A stretch of DNA of 6,369 nucleotides from an uncultured Ancrocorticia sp. (GTDB taxonomy: Bacteria > Actinomycetota > Actinomycetes > Actinomycetales > Actinomycetaceae). The stretch's first letter is position 1, and each line of letters starts with the position of its first letter. The stretch lies in the NCBI GenBank assembly GCA_905373325.1, contig CAJPTB010000120.1, positions 1 through 6,369 on the forward strand, written 5' to 3'. Shown piece after piece: positions 5,829 through 6,369 of this stretch. A model generated the notes under the pieces. It ran no database searches. It had not been told where the DNA came from and worked only from the letters and a program-made list of their open reading frames with translations. A program made the translations under genes and the position numbers.

Positions 5829-5860
5829 GTGTACATTTTGTACATGTACAGAACGTACAC
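5829..5860. promoter_or_regulatory. 32-bp near-perfect palindrome, candidate TetR operator
   Basis: The left half, GTGTACATTTTGTACA, and the right half read in reverse complement, GTGTACGTTCTGTACA, match at 14 of 16 positions. The site contains four boxes: TGTACA at 5830, 5839 and 5845, and CGTACA at 5854, spaced 9, 6 and 9 bases. The symmetry and length would suit two TetR-family dimers, as known for QacR-type operators. It lies between the divergent membrane protein and TetR genes. The binding protein is inferred to be the TetR encoded from 6011. Confidence 0.7.
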
Positions 5861-5861
5861 T
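5856..5861 (+). promoter_or_regulatory. Possible -10 box for the downstream TetR gene
   Basis: TACACT fits TANNNT and overlaps the right end of the 32-bp palindrome, so an occupied operator would block it. The -35 region falls inside the palindrome and is not close to consensus. A start near 5868 would give a leader of about 140 bases. Confidence 0.35.
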
Positions 5862-5874
5862 TAAAGTGTGTGCG

Positions 5875-5991
5875 AAAGGCGTTCCTGAATCGCGTGGAAA
5901 TAGCTTCCAAGGGGCGGAAGGCGCTCCCCGAAAGAACGGAAAGGCTTCCTTGAAGGGCCGTGCGTTCGCCTAAACAAGGCGTTCGCTCGAA
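5875..5991 (+). repeat. Four degenerate repeats in the TetR leader
   Basis: A motif of the form AAGGCGTTCC..GAA appears at 5875-5889, 5918-5932, 5941-5954 and 5976-5991. The first and last share AAGGCGTTC exactly; the others differ by one substitution or a one-base gap. Small hairpins overlap them, such as TGGAA-ATAGC-TTCCA (5895-5909) and GGAA-AGGC-TTCC (5938-5949). They lie in the untranslated leader if the TetR starts at 6011. Confidence 0.45.
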
Positions 5992-6010
5992 GAATGAGAG
6001 GTGTGGGCCG

Positions 6011-6369
6011 ATGAGAGGCAACGGTCAGCCGCGATCGGCGCGAGCTCAAGCTTCCAAAGCGGAAGCCAAGGCGCCGGAGACGAGAGGCAAGGCGCTGGAA
6101 GCGGGAGGCGAGGCGCGGGAGGCGGGAGGCAAGGCGCCGGAGGCGGAAGGCGAGAGGAAGCGCGAGCTCGCCCAAGAGGAAAGCTCCGCGAAAGAGCGAG
6201 GGCCTGTGGGGGAGCGGCTCGATCGGCTCTGCTCGCTCACGTCGCGAAAGCGCGACCCCGAAGCGCGGCGCCGCGCGATCCTCAACGCCGCAATCGACGT
6301 GATAGTCGAAAAGGGCGCCGCCGCGCTCACCCACCGGGCCGTCGCTGTCCGCGCAGGAGTTTCCCTGGG
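6011..6369 (+). CDS. TetR-family regulator with repeat-containing N-terminal tail (cut by window end)
   Basis: Only the first 119 complete codons are present. Residues from about 80 onward, DPEARRRAILNAAIDVIVEKG then LTHRAVAVRAGVSLG, are the first helices and helix-turn-helix of a TetR DNA-binding domain. Before it lies an unusual charged, low-complexity tail of about 75 residues containing four tandem heptads (residues 19-46: AKAPETR, GKALEAG, GEAREAG, GKAPEAE). The ATG at 6011 has GAGAGG nine bases upstream. Alternatives are the GTG at 5960, just after an in-frame stop at 5951, and the GTG at 6206, which would leave a normal-length TetR N-terminus without the repeats and is preceded by GAGCGAGGG. 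It is divergent from the membrane protein gene, with a 32-bp palindrome between, so it probably controls itself and perhaps that gene. TetR family membership is firm; the start is uncertain. Confidence 0.87.
   Translation, partial: MRGNGQPRSARAQASKAEAKAPETRGKALEAGGEAREAGGKAPEAEGERKRELAQEESSAKERGPVGERLDRLCSLTSRKRDPEARRRAILNAAIDVIVEKGAAALTHRAVAVRAGVSL
6065..6148 (+). repeat. Four tandem 21-nt repeats coding for heptads
   Basis: Four units, 6065-6085, 6086-6106, 6107-6127 and 6128-6148, share the pattern GGCAAGGCGCCGGAGGCGGGA with a few changes each. They lie exactly in frame with the TetR gene and give seven-residue units with conserved Ala at position 3 and Glu at position 5. Repeat number may vary between strains through slippage. 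Confidence 0.8.

Noticed and set aside
5579..5860. Leftward frame of 93 codons starting inside the 32-bp palindrome
   Set aside because: It begins with a GTG within the operator, has no Shine-Dalgarno or suitable -10 box, and its product is low complexity with no recognisable domain.

Overview
The window reads as chromosomal DNA of a high-GC actinobacterium. Codon third positions are mostly G or C. Several promoters have the actinobacterial TANNNT -10 box. Two genes look leaderless, with a -10 box 6 to 7 nt before the start codon and no Shine-Dalgarno. The helicase, DUF4865 and ATP-grasp proteins all resemble actinobacterial families. I cannot name the genus.

Left part (1-3997). A Ski2-like DExH helicase of the DUF3516 type runs leftwards off the window edge, with only its N-terminal 372 codons present. 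Divergent from it is a tRNA-Lys(CTT) gene with its own promoter and terminator. A leftward pair follows: a TetR-family repressor and, downstream of it, a DUF4865 protein. The TetR promoter contains an imperfect TGTAC..GTACA palindrome, so the pair is probably autoregulated. A second tRNA-Lys(CTT) gene with its own promoter and terminator lies on the other side, so two tRNA-Lys copies flank the TetR/DUF4865 module. Next is a rightward ATP-grasp ligase-like gene that appears to be leaderless.

Middle (3998-4684). A tRNA-His(GTG) gene follows, preceded by an 11-bp hairpin. Its 3' end, including an encoded CCA, is repeated 27 nt downstream. About 420 bases of more A+T-rich sequence with no convincing gene come after it.

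Right part (4685-6369). A leftward gene encodes a three-helix membrane protein with a low-complexity cytoplasmic tail and a predicted extracytoplasmic C-terminal domain. About 500 bases away, a second TetR-family regulator starts rightwards and is cut by the window end. Its unusual N-terminal tail contains four tandem heptads encoded by a 21-nt DNA repeat. Between the two genes is a near-perfect 32-bp palindrome built from four TGTACA-type boxes, a good candidate operator. This divergent membrane-protein/TetR unit is the least explained part of the window and the best candidate for something undescribed.
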